This document shows positions 11,224 through 23,611 of a stretch of 64,000 bases of DNA, in pieces. Each line of letters begins with the position of its first letter. The stretch's first letter is position 1. A program made the translations under genes and the position numbers. The stretch comes from Branchiostoma floridae (Eukaryota > Chordata > Leptocardii > Amphioxiformes > Branchiostomatidae): NCBI RefSeq assembly GCF_000003815.2, contig NC_049986.1, positions 14,397,933 to 14,461,932 of the forward strand, given 5' to 3'. Under the pieces are notes generated by a model. It saw only the letters and a program-made list of their open reading frames with translations, ran no database searches and was not told the DNA's origin.

Positions 11224-14200
11224 ATGAACAGAGCTGGACCTGGCTGCAGCCCACGGAAGAAAGGTGAATCTGCGACAGGCAACAGTAACAAGACTTTGAA
11301 CACTTCTCCCGCCAAGAACAAAGCGCCCACCAACAGTACTAGTGTTCCCAAGTTGGGACGACGCAAACAGGTTCTGCAGCCCAAGGCGGACCCAGACGCA
11401 ACAACAATAGGTAGTAAGTCTCCCTCCGTGAACAAAGATTCCAGTGCCATTAAAAGCGAACAAAGACAATTATCCGAGCTTATAAGAGGACACTTCCATT
11501 ACGAGGGCAGTAGTTCAGAACACGACGAGTTAGTCAGAAGGTCGCCACGATTCAAGGCGGATCTAAGTACAACTTCTCAGGACAATTCAGGAGCTGATAG
11601 TGACATTAAGGGTTCTGTGATTTCTGTGACAGGAAGCACGGTAAGCCCCAGGAAGCTGCAAGACCTGGCCACAGCTTTTCAGGTCAGAATAACAAAGATA
11701 GCCTCTCCCGGTAAGGCTGCTCCTGCGGACAGAGAAACGAAGGGTCCGAACAGAAAAACTCTGGGACAGAAACGGCCAGCAAGTAGGTCACCATCCACGA
11801 AACGACAGAAAAAGAAGTCCAAGAAAGTTGAAGACAATACAAAAGTTGACAACAACACATTTAGTCAAATAAAAAAGGCCAGAGGTTCTAGTAAAGGTAG
11901 AAAGAAGACAGAGCAAAAGCAACAAGTTGAACAAGAAAGGAAGGACACCGAATGTGACATATCGTCAAGCGAGACTGTGCTGAATACAGAAAAAAGTGCT
12001 GAAATAAGCGATAAGTTGAAAAAGAAGCCCATAGTTCTGCTAAGACGACTGAAGCAATACCACTTTTCGAAGGAGGACAATAACACAACAGAGATTAAGT
12101 CTGAAGAGAGCATCACTGATATTCAATCAAAAGAAGAAGACCAAGACACAATTGAAGAAGACCAAGACACAGCAATAGAACGCGTTAAAAGGAAATTAAG
12201 TTTCGAGGAAGGTGATCACCTTGTTGAAGACAGTGTTACGTCAGACTCGGCAAACGTGGACAGCCATTCCGAACAGACGAGCGAGTTAGAACAACAGGAC
12301 GAAACACATCACGAAGTGAACACCGAGCCTTCTAGCGATTCCGCACAAAATTGTGAAATTGTACTGGAGAATAAAGATATCCGTAGTGACACAGACAGTC
12401 ACATTACTGCCGAGGATACAAGTTGCAAACTTCCTACTAACGTCATTGAGCCAAGTACAGCACAGGAACCAATGAGTGCAGAGGACACTGTCCAGGAAGC
12501 AGACACAGTAGCAATCACCATGTCTGAAGAGATGGTCAAGAAAGACTTAGCCGTGTCCCAGAAGGAGACACCTGTCCGGAGCCCATCCCCTGCGGTCGGA
12601 TCTACAGATGATGTATCCAAGCCATTAAGATTTCATGACTCACAGATGCCGATGAACGCGGACAAAATAGAACTGAAATTGGACGAAGTCCCAGAAGCAG
12701 ATATCAACGGCGCAGATCAAGACGTTGAAAACGTTCTCCACACTCCACAAGGAGCTGATGACTACTGTTTACCCCTCGTTACAGATAGAGATTCTACGGT
12801 AACGACTGAAGAATCGCGCGTGCCAGGCCCGATCTCCCACCTGCCCGACAGCTTAGAGAGCTGTAGTGTGGAGTCTGAAGGGACCAACGACGCGAGTATG
12901 CCTGCAACAATCCCCGCATCCGAGGAACTGGGGAAGGAGGTGGAAGATGCAGAGCAGAGCAGCACCAGAGACAGTCATTCCAATCATACCATCCCAGAAC
13001 CGGCAGAGTTGCCCAAACCTGTGGTGAAGGAGAGGACGAACAGGAGGAAGGCGAAGTGCCCGGCAAAGATTCCGAGACAGGAGATTATGCTGGAGCACCA
13101 CGACGCTTCCTTCGAGCTCGACGACCACGAAGGAGACATTCCAATGGACGAAGATGAGGAAGAACGTCGGTTCATGATGGAGATGGGAGAGGAGGACATG
13201 AATGACGAAGAGCATTGGATGGAGGATGCAGTGGAGGAGGTGCGCAGCCGGAAGGGCCGGCGCAAGGCCACGACGCCCCGCCCGAACAGACAGGCCGCCA
13301 GCCCGGGACGTCACGACGTGGCCTACGTGTCCTTAAACGAGGCCAACCCACCTGTGCGGCATCTTCTGAACCACGAGTCGCCAGACGACGCCAGCGACGT
13401 CCAGCCCAACTCCGCCAACCAGTACCAGGCTTACCTCAGGGAATTATTACCCCCAATGGCAAATTCTGGGAGCCAGGGACCGACTTCGCCGCCGCCACAG
13501 GGCAGCGACATGCCGCGGCAGCTCGCCATGTACCCCATGCACTCCACAAGGATGCCTCGGCAAGACGAAGAATCACCCGGGGAGGAAGAGCGCTCCTCTC
13601 TCCCGCCGTTTGCAAGGAGGGTTGGCGAAGACGATAACCTACCGCCGAACTTTATGGATAACCGTATGAGGCAGCAGGACATGGGTGAGCAGCAGAGTCC
13701 AGAAGATGGACAACAAGGCAGGTACAGACGGGAGTTTCACCGCGTTCCTTACAGCAAGTGGGTGCTGACGATGCTGGAGCACGCCTATCAGGAAGGGATG
13801 GGGTACGTACGCAGCACGAAGAAGTTCGAGCTTAGCATGGCGACAGGCCTGTCTTCTCGGCAGATCAAGGTTTGGTTCCAAAACAGGAGGGCAAAGGACC
13901 GTAAGCTGAAGAAGAGGGGAAAGTTGCCGTTCAAACCAACGTTCAATCGCGGTAGGAGGTCGCACGAAGAAGAGCACGAGTCTGGAGACGGAGCCGAAGC
14001 AACCGAGTTTGACGTGAAATCTGAAGACGCGCCGGTCTATAGGAAGCCCGTTATTGACACAGACGGCGACGGGGCCGACAGGAGTCATAAACTGCAGATG
14101 CATGCACCGATGGTGACTCCAGCTACGCACAGCCAAGCTTCTGTCGCACCAGTTCACGTGCCAGCAGCAACTTCGTCCGAGAGTAAGGTTCCCGAACCGC

Positions 14201-17200
14201 TCAACCTCGTCCGTCGATCCAGCGACAGTCGCACCGACACCGTGCGAGCACGTCTCAAAGCGATGATGCAAGAAAAATCTGAGCCAATGCCACATCAGCA
14301 GTCAGAAGATCGCCGCGACGACCCGAACAACAACGCCCCTCTAAACCTTGTGGTGCCCAAGTCGCAACCTGAACAGCCCCCTTCTACGTCGGCTAGCAGC
14401 GCCAGTTCTTCTCCACCAAGTTCAGCTCAACAACAACAACAACAACAGATGGACCAAGTCAGGGCTGCCATGATGGGAGCTGCTGGAGCCGCTTCATCTC
14501 CCTTCATTCCCGTTCCAGGAGCCTTCTTCGTCCCAATGATAGACCCAGGATTCGTCTTCTACGGACAGCTCGGTAGCCACATCAGGTGGCACAACCCTCC
14601 AGGCGTGCAGGGAGCCGCCGACATGGCGCAGATCCGACCAAACCTTGCTGCTGCCGGGCCCGGCGGTATGATGGCCCAGGGCGCCAAGCTACCCACAGCC
14701 TCGCCAGGACAACCTCCGCTGCCTCCTCCAGATGAAGTCAAGGCTGCTCAGGCCAAACGTCATCTCCTTCTTCCAGGATACGGCTACAAGGACATGAGGA
14801 GCACACACGAACGCATCCGCACACCCAACCGCTACCGTACACCGTACACAGACGAGCAGACACAGGCTCTAGAGCACGAGTACCGCGCACACGGTGGGTT
14901 CATCAGCATCACGCGGAAGGAAGAACTCAGCAAATCTCTCTGTCTCTCCTACCGCCAGATCAAGATCTGGTTCCAGAACAGGCGTGCCAAAGAAAGGCGC
15001 CAACACAAGCGAGCTGCGAAAGACGGCTTGCCGTACGGCATGGGATCGCCGCCTCGCGACGGCACTTCGTCCAATGACGGCCAAGGGGACAGCATCAACG
15101 ACATGACCAGGTCTCTGACGTCAGACACCGACGTGGACAGACGCGTCATGGAGGACTTCAGAGATGATGACGACTATGATGATGATGATGACGACGACGA
15201 CATGATGGACAGATCGAGAGAATGGGAGTCGGGACCAGACACGTCTCAGGACAGCATCCACATGCAGGACGCACTGCAACCACCAACAGTACAAGAAAGT
15301 GTACCACAACAAGAGCAAGTAGCGGAACCTGCCATCCCTACAAGCCAGAACGTTGCCTCGTCTTCTGAAGAAAAACAGGAGCTTAACTTGTCGCAAACCG
15401 AGAAAGAAGCACAAATCGAGAAAGAAGCACAAATCGAGAAAGAAGCAGTGTCGTCTGCCAAACCAGAAGAAATAGCTGCTGTTAAGGACGACGACGAAGC
15501 CATGTTCTATGACGTAGACAGCGACCACGCCCTCCAAATAGTGGAAGAGCCAGAGGAGGAGGAACAGCAGATGGAGACTGTCAGCGCACCTAAGGTTGAC
15601 AAGCAAGACATCAGAAATGTGAATCCCGACATGACAGCTGTTGTTCCCCAGCCACCAGAGGTGTTCTTCCAGAACCTGGAGCTGATGAGGAGACAGAGGG
15701 TCGACTCCAACCGATCTCAGTACTCCAGGGAACAGATCAAGACTTTAGAGGCTGAGTTCAATGTGCACGCTGGCTTCATCAGCAGCAAGAGGAGGTCCGA
15801 GCTGAGCGAGTCTCTGGGGCTGACTACTCACCAGATAAAGGTCTGGTTCCAGAACAGACGAGCGAAGGAGCGTCGCCATATGCAGAAGTACGGAGAAGGT
15901 GATCCGATCGCACTGAGCTTCCTCACGCCTGGAATGATGGGAAAAGTGCCTATGGTTCCCCTGTCTCCCAACAGGCAGGCCGGCGGTCACCCCCGACTGC
16001 ACGGCACTCCGACAAGCCTGGGAAATGTTACTAAAGCTGGACAAAAAGATGGATACAACAACGTCGTTCGTGCCGCCATCTCTCCCGTCGAGGCAACAAA
16101 GCCAGGAGACATCAAGCTTGGCTCACAGAACCACGGCGTCGTGGTGAAGCAAGAGCCGGAGGAGTCCCGCGACAGCTACAGCAGCCCGCTCGGCCTTGAG
16201 GAGCCCCACAACTCGTGGTTGACCAGGAAGACGAGGACCAAATTTAGCGAAGAACAGATCCTAGTTCTTGAGACGGCGTTCGCCAACAACCAGTTTCCCA
16301 CCGGCTGGGTGAAAGCGCAGTTGTCTCAGGTCACCGGGCTCACAATGAGACAGATCCACGTCTGGTTCATGAATCGCAGGCAGAAGGAGAAACACTCCAG
16401 GAAGAGGGCCGGGCGCGCAGCTACAAGCCCGGGAGGCAGGGGCATGACGCCGTCTCAGTCCCGACGTGTCCACTGGAAGCAGCTAGCAAAAGCCTTGACC
16501 CCGGCACAGATCAGAGAGAACCAGGAAAGGCAGGCTGCTGCAGGAGTGACACCGCAAGCATTGCCTACCACCAGCGTTGTAAACCCGGCACCTGTCAGCA
16601 GAGCAGCACAGTTCACCGCTTCACCTGTCCATCTGCCAGCCCCAGCTACGACACCTCCGACTCGTCGACAGACTCCCGACACTCTCAAGTCCCTGCAACA
16701 AGCCAAACTGGCCGGTGGGGGCGCTCCTGACGCTTCCCCTGCCGACCAAGGGCCGATGGACCTGACCAAGAAGGACTCGCCCCGTGACGACAAGAGTGAC
16801 GTGGCCGACGTCGTGGACATGAGTGGGTCTCCTGTGCCGTTCATCTTTAAAGACGACAAGAAGTACATCCTGATCTGTGACGCGTTACGCCTGCTGTCCA
16901 CGTCACACCTCCAGCTGATGACGGAGTCCCTGCGCGCCCTGGATGTCTACATCCAGCGCTGCTCCGACCTAGACGTCACCAAGTTCAGGGTTCTGCACGG
17001 GGAGGTGCAGCACACAGCCGAGTGCTTCTCCATCGTCAACCTGGACCAGTTCTCCTCCCACCTGCCACAACTCAGGTAAACATTTATGAATGTTAGACAT
17101 CCAAGTTAAGAATATTCAAATACAAATTTAGTCTCTACAAATCGACACTGGATAAAAACTGAGTTTATTTCAGGACATTTCGAGTGACATTCATCACTCT

Positions 17201-18487
17201 TCTTCTTCTACTGACGCTGAAGAAAAGTGATGGATGTCACTCGAGACGTCCGGAAGTAAATCTCAGTTTTTATCCAGTTGTAGAGATTGAATTTGAATGT
17301 AGCCATTTAGTGTGAATGTTGTTGTTATGTTTGAAGCGTGAAACTCAGTAACTCACAACAGGCTGTATTATACATTTGTATCTTAGTCAGTGACAGTGCT
17401 CTTCTAACGTGTTTTGTCCTGCTAAGACCATGATGTGTGTTTGTTCTAACCAGGTACATCATGAAGCAGCACCGTAACGCACAGCCTCCTGAGACGGAAG
17501 TTGACGGAGAGCGGCGGTGTTACCTGCGTGCCGCCTGGGGAGGGAAGGACGCGGAAGAACCCAAGGAGAAGCCGAGGAAGGAGCGTCAGCGCCACGTGTC
17601 TCCCACCACCGGTGCCTTGCCGCCCAGCTCCATCATGAACGCCACCCCACAGCTGCAGCAGACTCACCCCATCGTCATCCCCCCAGGGCTGTCCGGAGCG
17701 TACCCCTTCGGACTGGCGCAGCCCGGGATGGGGCTCCCCTTCCCCATGGCCAAGGTGTCGGCCGTGCCGTCTTCCTACCAGTCCGGCCTGGTGAGCAGCG
17801 CCGCCAGCAGCCAGGCAGCTGTCCGGATCTCGTCCGTGTTCTCGCTCAGCCAGGCTCAGGGAGGAACAGTAGGAAAGGACACAAGTATAGGTCAGTCTTT
17901 TTATATACAGATAGGAGATAAAACATTCATTTTACTTTTAGGCGGTCAACTGTGAAATGTTGATCCATTTATTGCACAAAAATGTTCGTCATCCAATTGT
18001 TTACCATCGTCATCTTTATTGTTGGAGCCCCCGCTGACCAAATGCTGATCGATGTAATTAGTTATAAAAAAAACTTTTGATGTATCGTAAAAGTTCCACA
18101 AAAGTGGTTGTTTGAAATGCTGTGCTTTGCTCATACTTAACAAAAATATCTTTTGTTTCACTCCTTGCAGTATCCAGTAGGAACGAACACGTGAGTCGTC
18201 CACGCATGCGCTTCACCCAGGACGAGGTGGAGGTTCTGGAGGGAGAGTTCCAGCGCACGCCCTGGCCGGACGGGTACGTGCCGTACGAGCGTCGGACCGA
18301 GCTGGCCGTGCAGCTGGGAGTCACCAAGAGCCGCATCGACGCCTGGTTCAACCACAGGCGCACCAAGGAGAAGTACGGCCCGAGGTCCCAGTCTCGCGAG
18401 ATGAGAGAGTCCGGCACCCTGGAGGACGCTACGTCATCATCGAAGCCCGTGACGTCAGAGCCGATGGCCAATGGTGCAATGAGCTAA
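11224..18487 (+). CDS. Five-homeodomain transcription factor (Mux-like)
   Basis: Three coding exons join in phase: 11224-17075, 17454-17890 and 18171-18487, giving 2,201 residues. Five homeodomains are visible: HD1 about 836-896, HD2 1201-1261, HD3 1493-1553, HD4 1667-1726 and HD5 2104-2167. HD1-3 carry the classical WFQNRRAK recognition helix, HD4 has WFMNRR, and HD5 has WFNHRR with His at position 51. A basic nuclear-localisation-like run lies near 183-201. Long Ser/Lys/Glu-rich disordered regions, an acidic stretch (about 633-673), poly-Gln (about 1069) and poly-Asp (about 1315-1330) separate the domains. PLNLV and PMDLT motifs could recruit CtBP. A globular-looking segment (about 1870-1957) between HD4 and HD5 is unrecognised. 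The product should be a nuclear DNA-binding regulator. From memory, lancelets have multi-homeobox 'Mux' genes, which this may be; I could not verify that. Confidence 0.9.
15160..15210 (+). repeat. GAT/GAC triplet repeat coding poly-Asp
   Basis: Near-perfect GAY triplets in the large homeobox exon encode an acidic aspartate tract between HD2 and HD3. Such triplet runs vary in length between alleles. Confidence 0.85.
15400..15447 (+). repeat. 18-base tandem repeat coding EKEAQI
   Basis: Two full copies and a partial third copy of an 18-base unit (EKEAQI) lie in frame between HD2 and HD3 of the homeobox gene. The nucleotide copies are identical, so the duplication is recent. Confidence 0.9.
17112..17300. 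repeat. Foldback (MITE-like) element in homeobox intron 1
   Basis: The two halves of this roughly 190-base stretch are imperfect reverse complements. 'ctggataaaaactgag' (from 17148) pairs with 'ctcagtttttatccag' (to about 17277), 'cgagtgaca' pairs with 'tgtcactcg', and the outer 'attcaaat...gtctctaca' pairs with 'tgtagagat...atttgaat'. It fills much of the 378-base intron. A non-autonomous inverted-repeat element is likely; no clear target-site duplication was found. Confidence 0.75.
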
Positions 18488-20690
18488 CGTGACGTTGACT
18501 GTGGTGTGAGTAGGCACATCTACGGACGTCATTTGAAGTTGAGGAAATTTAGATAGACCAAGTTACCCTGGACCGCAGACTGTGTTTGGAGCCATACATT
18601 GGCGGGTACTTTAATTATGAATATTTAGGTCTGTGTGGATGGTACATTCTATCAGCATTGTATTCAAACTGTGCCATAAAGTCTGGGGAGTTGTCTTAAA
18701 TGTTTGAACAAAAGCCAAGTAGTATGATAGCTAGACCCGGCCATGGTGCCAACCAGAAGAAAATGGCCACATGACCAGTTGTCGGATGTTGACATGAACA
18801 GTGGATGTAACAACCCCGTCACGTTGTAGGGAATGTGCAAAGTTTCGACGTTTTTCTGTCGTGTGGGAGCAGATTGATTTGTAAGAGAGGTTACCGTCCA
18901 GGTTATCTGGAAAACCTGTCTCGGCGGCTTGCCAAATATTGCCGCAAACGGCTCCGAGAGAGTTGATGGGAATTTCAATATCTATAGTAACTTTCCTGAC
19001 GATAAGTCATTGGGACAAATTAAGCCGGTACAGGGTCATTTTACCGATTTGACTCCCACGTAGAGTCAGTATCATAGCGTCACGCTAAATGTGATATTTT
19101 CCCATGCTCGGCCAGTGGATAAGTGCTTTTATAGCGCGCACAAAGCGCGTGTACTGGTTTGTCATTCCGTAAATCATGTGCAGTAAGAAATGCAATAGAG
19201 ATAGCTATATGTACCAGAGTTCTAACCATAGTTGACTATTAACAAGACCGTATATGGCTAAATTTTCTAACATAGTTGTCGGTTTATGTCGCAGAAAGAA
19301 TGATATAACGTGCCTTGCTCTAAGGATTTTGAAGATCGTTCTATTTTTGTGTATATGGATGGGATATACTATAAGTTGTGCCAGCGAGCTGCAATGATTT
19401 AAACTGCTAGTAGATTCGTGTTCGCCACGTGAAAATATAGATAAAATATATCACTTCTAACCTGTGCCAGAAAAGTACAAGTATATGCCATAACGACCAC
19501 GAACAGATATATGCTATAGTTCAGCAATACCTTACGTTCATTGTTATTGTTCTAAGGTTTCTTTTGTACGATATGTATATATACATATATTTCATGATAT
19601 GTTGGTAAGTAGTTTAGTTAGGTAGTTAATTTCGATTTTGTTCCAAGATGTTGTAGTTCGTCATTACTATTTACTCTGTTGTTACATAGGGATGGTGTAG
19701 CATCCCAGTTGACCACTGCGTTAGAATTCTAAGTGTTGGTAGCCGAGGAAGTGAGGCCTGTGTTACTAGAAATATATATACTCCGCCGCTATGTTGTTTT
19801 CACCATTCACATCACACGATAACACGTTGTTATGGCATCTGTTATATCACACTGAAGATTTGGCGCATGTGCAGTAAGTACCCATATGTGTACGCATGCG
19901 TAGACGATCGTTGCCAACGTTGCTGTTTGTACTTGGTGCATTCCAGTCCGGGATTCTGCTGTAGCCCGTGTCCCTGAATGTAAGAAATATCTCTGTGAGC
20001 TCAGAATAAGAACTGTGATGTCTAAGCCGCTACGTGCTCATGCACTTTGTTTCCCCAAGAATGCCTACATAGCTGCAATGAATGGTGTAATAGTTACATT
20101 GACTTGCCAGTGTTAGTTCTAACCCATAGTATGTAAGGTACTGTTTATATTTTTGTACCCATGGCTATGTCAACTATAGAAGACGCCCAGTTCTGTACCC
20201 CTCACCAGAAATACATATATATATATATTCTTACAGAGAACCCATATTCCTTGTGCCGAGTCTGTTCATCACTCCCGTGCCCATTAGATCCGTGCAGGCC
20301 ACTTCTTCGCCAGCCAGCAACAATGAATATTGCATTAAGAAGATTTATGTTGCGCCTGTCCCCCTTGAATATCCGCCGAACATTTTTCAGTCTGCAATTA
20401 GACGTCTTGGGCGAGAGGTAAATGTCGGGGCTCCGCGCTCCCCAATACTGGAGCATCCATCACGCCGAAAAATCGCTGCGTCCGCACGCCCCGAAACTCT
20501 CTCCTGAACTATTGATCAACTTCTCCCCGCTGATCGATCACCGATCGATGACGTCATCAATCATTGATGTAATGGCCACCCGTTATGGATACCGAAGATT
20601 GAAAAAAAAGTTATAAGGTGAAGGCAATTGTTTCTCCACTAGAAACTTTGTTTGGCATCCTGTAGAATAAAACTTATATAGCCCGAGGAG
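18488..20690 (+). other. Probable 3' UTR of the homeobox gene
   Basis: AT-rich sequence follows the stop codon without open frames of note. A canonical AATAAA sits at 20666-20671 and could end the transcript, giving a 3' UTR of about 2.2 kb. Short (TA)n runs lie near 19575 and 20213. Termination upstream through a non-canonical signal cannot be excluded. Confidence 0.35.
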
Positions 20691-22513
20691 AGGTAACCAT
20701 GACAGCGTATGAAGTTTACAATCGACGAAAAATTAGTACTAACTACGTAATGGTGGTATAGACTTCCGGTTTGGCGATCAAGAGTCAAGGTCTTCTTGCT
20801 TTGAAGCAAACGAGTTATATCTTTCTCATATTTTGGAAAGAGATGGTAAATATGTTGACGGAAGACATGTAATGATATCCCACGTAGCGTAGCGCACGCC
20901 TAATCTGCGAACTTGTACCGTCTTGTCAGAAAACGAAACAATGAAGATAAAGTTGGCGCCGCCTGATTTACCAAAGGAAACCTTGGAAGACGTGTTTTCG
21001 TTTCCCGTCTTGATTTGTCGGCAATGCACTGTAATCTTACGAGCAAGAAATGTCAGCCAGGGACAACCTAAGACCTCGATGCACGCCTGGAAAATTGGAA
21101 AAACAATCTGCACGGAGAAGTTACAAAGCCAAATAAATCCTCACATTTGGACAAATGGGCATGGCCATTCCTCTCAACTGTCCATAAGAACCACTGGCGT
21201 CGGTTCGCCTGGACTTTCCTGGGACGGTGTGAGAGCGGGGAGGCGACAACAGGACATCACAATTGTGACACAGTCAGTGTGTATCTTAGCATATTACATT
21301 CAGAGCATGTAACTTAAGCTAAGATGTGAGTATTATCACAACATTGACCACATGTTTATAGCAATTGTATCATGTCTACCCCCTCTAACATCCTTACACT
21401 GACAGCTGCATGGGGACCGAATGACACGGATTTATTTTGTCCAATCACGACATGATTTACGCGTGATGCTGATCAGTTGATCCCGCTAACAATGAGGGCC
21501 GAGTTTGACCTTGGCGATGACCCAAGGACACCCGACAATGGCGGCGTGTAAATGGGGAATCACGTGAAGGCAAAACGAATGGAAGCAAGCATTAAGACAC
21601 TGTGGGCGCCGGTCTTCTCTTTGTGGGGGAAATTTTCACGCCGTGTGATTTGTCACAGCGAGCTTGTATGGCTGGACCGGGCGGTAATTGCGACGGAGAA
21701 GTATCAAGGGGGATTAAGCCCGGCGTCGCTCCGCAGTATCTAAAGCGACATTACACTGGGATTGATGGTCGCGGACATGCCGGCGCCATATGTGAGGGGC
21801 CCTGGGGGGAGGGGTATCGACTGCCAACTGTGCACAACTGATGATGGCATCGACACAAGACGTGGAGAAAACGGCATAATCGCCGTTTTCATGTCAGTTT
21901 GGCGATGGGTAAACTTCCGGGCGTATCTTTGCGCGGCAGACGGAAGGAAAGGGCACGGCTTTGTAAAGTCCTTGGCAATAACCGGTTGGTGGGAAGTTGG
22001 TGTGATAAGCTTACTCCATATTCATCGCGTCTGCTACACACAAGACACACAATATACATCATAGACAGAAGTCGTGTCAAGGAGGTGTCATCAGGACATG
22101 TGTATAAACGTAAACCTTTAAATCCCCTTTCAAAAGCTTCCCTACTGATGCTGCCATGGCGTCGACGCGTCTGTCAAGACCAGGTCACATTTTGTCTTAC
22201 GATCGTCGTACGATCACAAACTGAGGGTATTCGGACAGTCGTGCATCTGTCGTACGAATTTCTTCTGTCTTGCCAAGGAAAGGGCTGTCTAACTAGATCC
22301 TTGTCGGCGGTTAGTTCAGTCACATTCTGCTTCAATATTCTACATCAACATTGTACGACGATCTACGACGAGTATGACCGCACCGCAAAAGTTACAAATG
22401 CAAATCACGTCATTCAATATAAGCTCTGCGAAAGCTTTCCAACATGTTCAAGTCCCTACCGTATGATAGTTTGGGCAAACAATTTTAGGGCAGCGAGTCA
22501 GCCCCGGCAGAAA

Positions 22514-22532
22514 TCGGATGGTACCCAGGCTA
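22514..22532. repeat. Solo terminal repeat of the TAGCCTGGG element family
   Basis: TCGGATGGTACCCAGGCTA matches 18 of 19 bases of the right terminal inverted repeat of the elements at 41997-42420 and 57662-57838. No matching left end was found upstream, so this is either a decayed copy or a fragment. Confidence 0.5.
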
Positions 22533-23561
22533 TAGGCGCACCTACACAATTCCTCGACAATCACATTTAGATGGACTTGTTTCATTTAAGCTCTGTCGGT
22601 ACTCTTGTCTGTCGCCACACTCTGACAGAACTTGAGCTGAAACAAAGTTCGTCTCGTTATACTATTATTCCTTATCATACATTGTACATGTATCTATCAG
22701 TTTCTTTAAGGTAATGTCTGTCATACGGCACTTTGTTGACAACGTCATCTAACTGTTCAGTTATCTACCGGCCGTCTAATTAAGTAAAGGTATATGTGAG
22801 TGAGTGACTGACGCAGCCAGTGCGGTTTAATATAGATTCTAATGTTGGCAATTGATCACTGAAAAGTCTCCACTTCATCGTCTTTTGAGAGGCCGAAATA
22901 ATGTCTTAATATGAAATGTAAAACTGCTGACTGGATGCAACGCACGTTTTCAGTGATTAATTACTTGCCCCGTAAACAGCGTGAAAAGACTACCATGACT
23001 TCCCCTCGCTGCATGTAGATATCTGCAATTACGAAGTCTCCATAGTTAGGTCCATCCTAATATCTACGTGGGCTAAGCCCTTTGCCATTCGCACCTCCCA
23101 CGCGGGCACCCTGGAAAGTTCAAACGTGAAGTGGTGAATCCCAACTCCGGTGTTGAAACGTGTCCGCAAAGCCAGGGTTGAAGTGACAATGGCAAACAGT
23201 ACTGGGCCATGGATGATATCAAATACTGAGCAGCTTGAGAATAGATTGCTTCATAACGTCTTTATTTCTAATTCTAAACCTCTTGTTCCTCGCACATAAA
23301 GCTACTGCAAGGATCGCTATTTCTTTGCCACTTCTCCCTCTCTCTACCCATCTATTTTTTGTGCCGACTGAAAGTGATACTTGTTGGGTTACTTTACAGA
23401 ACGAATCGATACAACAGGATAAACCATGGACAATATCATGACAAACATCGAGAAGCACTCGCAATTGATACTACATTGCGTTTATAGTTCTGCACTGGGA
23501 AGAGGGTAGGAAAGGGGCAATAAAAATTGCACAGATTGAGGAGGAAATGCCAATATTTCAT

Positions 23562-23611
23562 CTCCTATCTTCTGGAAGACTCCCAAGTTGGGAGTCTTCT
23601 AGGAGATAGGA
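23562..23611. repeat. Short hairpin
   Basis: 'aagactcccaa' and 'ttgggagtctt' form a perfect 11-base stem around a single base. The pairing continues imperfectly outward (ctcctatc with gataggag-like sequence). It could be a collapsed foldback element. Expression as an RNA cannot be judged. Confidence 0.55.

Noticed and set aside
11064..11263. Possible upstream start MATDWVSVIRHK spliced into the large homeobox exon
   Set aside because: Using the 54-base intron 11101-11154, it enters the exon in a different frame from the homeodomains and stops at about 11263. At most it is an upstream open frame.
20923..21312. 129-codon plus-strand frame starting MSENETMKIKLAPPD
   Set aside because: The start looks protein-like, but it becomes Gly/Arg/Thr-rich noise, has no family resemblance and is isolated from any other exon.
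21899..22570. 223-codon plus-strand open frame
   Set aside because: No motif or domain, Ser/Arg-rich random composition, and it runs through a transposon-end remnant near 22520.
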